The notes below the pieces were generated by a model. It was given only the letters and a program-made list of their open reading frames with translations, was not told the origin of the DNA and did not search any database. This document shows, one piece after another, positions 20,243 through 21,353 of a stretch of DNA of 21,353 nt; position 1 is the first letter of the stretch; each line of letters starts with the position of its first letter. Position numbers and translations under genes: made by a program. Source of the DNA: JBFMAP01 sp964632135. GTDB taxonomy: Archaea; Micrarchaeota; Micrarchaeia; Burarchaeales; JBFMAP01. The stretch is from contig CAZWEI010000014.1 in NCBI GenBank assembly GCA_964632135.1, positions 1 through 21,353 on the forward strand, given 5' to 3'.

Positions 20243-21250
20243 TTAAAAAGTTATCTCGCCACTGCGCGCGCCCATCCTTATTCTCACGCCCTCCTCGCGC
20301 GTTATCCTTCCGATCGCGCGCGCCTCCTGCCTGTTTTTTTTGCAGAGCGCAAGCGCCTTTTCCGCGTGCTCTTTCTTTAGGGCAACGCACATCCCGACCC
20401 CCATGTTGAACGTTCGGTACATCTCCTTCTCGTCGCGCACGTGCTTGTTCATCTCTTTGAAAATTGGGTGAGGCTCCGGCATGTCATCGAGGAGGAATCC
20501 CTTGCGCGCGCGCTCACCAATCCTTCTTAATTTTGAAAACGCACCGCCCGTTATGTGCGCGATGCCCGTAACTTCAACCGCGCGGAGAAGCGCGAGAAGC
20601 GGTTTAACGTAAATTTTTGTGGGGGTGAGAAGTTCGTTTCCCCATTCTTTTAAATTCAGAATTTTGCGCGCGAGAGTGAGGCCGTTCGAGTGGACGCCGC
20701 TGCTCGCGAAACCAATAACAACGTCGCCCTCGCGCATCTTTTCCCCTGTTATGAGCGCGCGCTCCGTAGCCTCCCCAACGCAGGTCGCGGCGAGGTCGAA
20801 GCCAGTTTTTCCCGCGAGCCCCTTTATCACGTCCGGCATGATTGCGGTCTCTCCGCCAACAAGGGAAACGCCAGCCTCCTTCGCGCCCTTCACCAAACCT
20901 TTCATGAGCTCGCGCACCAACTCTTCGTCCTCGCGCTCGAGCGCGAGGTAATCAACAAGCGCGACAGGCCGCGCGCCGACGCAGATGATGTCGTTCACGT
21001 TCATCGCGACGCAGTCGATGCCGACGGTGTCGTATTTCCCGAGCGCCTGCGCCACGAGAACCTTCGAGCCGACGCCGTCAGTGTGAATCGCTAGAATCTT
21101 GTTTCCGAAATGAAGGAGGCCTGCGTAGTGCCCGCGCACTGGAAGAACATCGCGGGAGTGCGTGGTTGCAATCAGCGCGTTGATTTCATCCTGGATTTTT
21201 TTCACGCGCGAAACGTCGACGCCTGCGCGCGCGTAGCTTTCGGGTTTCAT
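20243..21250 (-). CDS. purM: Phosphoribosylformylglycinamidine cyclo-ligase (AIR synthetase)
   Basis: It forms aminoimidazole ribotide from FGAM with ATP, in de novo purine synthesis. Family features: SYARAGVDV at the start, HTDGVGSKVLVAQ, DCVAMNVNDIICVGARPVALVDYLA, VGGETAIMPDVI, and GFASSGVHSNGLTLAR. HITGGAFSKLRRIG and TFNMGVGMCV follow in the C half. I chose ATG 21250 (335 residues) over an in-frame ATG at 21313, because PurM proteins begin just before this YARAG motif and a strong TATA box (21273-21284) lies about 28 bases before it. The longer start would place that box inside the gene. The message is probably leaderless. The 712-residue gene follows 33 bases later. Confidence 0.95.
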   Translation of the reverse strand: MKPESYARAGVDVSRVKKIQDEINALIATTHSRDVLPVRGHYAGLLHFGNKILAIHTDGVGSKVLVAQALGKYDTVGIDCVAMNVNDIICVGARPVALVDYLALEREDEELVRELMKGLVKGAKEAGVSLVGGETAIMPDVIKGLAGKTGFDLAATCVGEATERALITGEKMREGDVVIGFASSGVHSNGLTLARKILNLKEWGNELLTPTKIYVKPLLALLRAVEVTGIAHITGGAFSKLRRIGERARKGFLLDDMPEPHPIFKEMNKHVRDEKEMYRTFNMGVGMCVALKKEHAEKALALCKKNRQEARAIGRITREEGVRIRMGARSGEITF

Positions 21251-21271
21251 AAGGTAATATTTCAAAACAGA

Positions 21272-21284
21272 TAAATATATATAC
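21272..21284. promoter_or_regulatory. TATA box shared by purM and the right-edge gene
   Basis: taaatatatatac at 21272-21284 is a near-symmetric TATA element. On the minus strand it sits about 25-30 bases before the purM ATG. On the plus strand initiation would fall near 21305, upstream of GGGGTGGT at 21325-21332. The palindrome cccgcggg follows at 21287-21294. Confidence 0.55.
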
Positions 21285-21336
21285 TGCCCGCGGGAAATAC
21301 CAAACAACGGCATATCCGGATTGTGGGGTGGTTTTT

Positions 21337-21353
21337 GTGGAGACGTTAATTCA
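21337..21353 (+). CDS. Start of a plus-strand gene cut by the window edge
   Basis: GTG at 21337 follows ggggtggt (21325-21332) with good spacing, the same arrangement as the GTG-started lipoprotein at 3478. Only five codons are visible (M-E-T-L-I), so nothing can be said of its product. The TATA element at 21272-21284 is suitably placed. A purine-synthesis gene is possible from the neighbour but unsupported. Confidence 0.5.

Noticed and set aside
21248..21313. Longer purM start at 21313
   Set aside because: The extra 21 residues are unlike PurM proteins and would place the TATA box inside the gene.

Overview
The window reads as an archaeal chromosome segment. The evidence is: TATA-type promoter boxes about 25 bases before starts, often with almost no leader; ribosome binding sites built on a GGTG core; and archaeal-type genes (cupin glucose-6-phosphate isomerase, Trm1 tRNA dimethyltransferase, a stand-alone TRAM protein, a CpaF/VirB11-like secretion ATPase, a long archaeal FKBP). 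Single metabolic genes lie among many unrecognised secreted proteins, and GCG-CGC codon pairs are very common. This suggests an uncultivated DPANN-type lineage (Diapherotrites or Micrarchaeota would fit), but that placement is inference. No rRNA, tRNA, CRISPR array, insertion sequence or transposase was seen.

Layout. 1-2076: an AT-rich unknown gene meets a 12-repeat cysteine-rich lipoprotein tail to tail; then a 203-base gap with three hairpins, and a two-helix membrane protein divergent from the next gene. 2115-4815: secretion ATPase, then a lipoprotein made of two copies of one beta-rich domain. 4831-7026 (minus): cupin PGI, a hidden 57-residue membrane protein, and a membrane-anchored protein with 17 N-glycosylation sequons. 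7099-8387: FKBP, a possible 16-residue CxxC/Lys peptide, and a one-helix basic protein. 8437-9947 (minus): an exported protein with cysteine every 11-12 residues, followed closely by a small lipoprotein. 10017-11455: Glu/Leu/Phe/Val dehydrogenase divergent from a TRAM protein. 11537-15389 (plus): glmS, two unknown genes and trm1, tightly spaced. 15386-18001 (minus): helical-repeat protein, VTT/DedA-like membrane protein, FIST sensor protein. 18071-21250 (minus): a 712-residue protein built on an internal duplication, preceded by purM. A new plus-strand gene starts at the right edge.

How the genes may work together. Cupin PGI interconverts glucose-6-P and fructose-6-P, and GlmS converts fructose-6-P to glucosamine-6-P, the entry to UDP-GlcNAc. 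Five exported proteins here carry many Asn-X-Ser/Thr sequons, so a demand for amino sugars in surface glycosylation is plausible (inference). Three of these exported proteins are lipoproteins with a Phe-Gly-Cys lipobox, and two use unrelated cysteine-repeat designs.

The strongest candidates for undescribed biology are the 20-cysteine periodic protein, the 12-unit cysteine-knot-like lipoprotein, the duplicated 712-residue protein, the CGRCG/poly-Lys microprotein and the paired GAA-loop hairpins.
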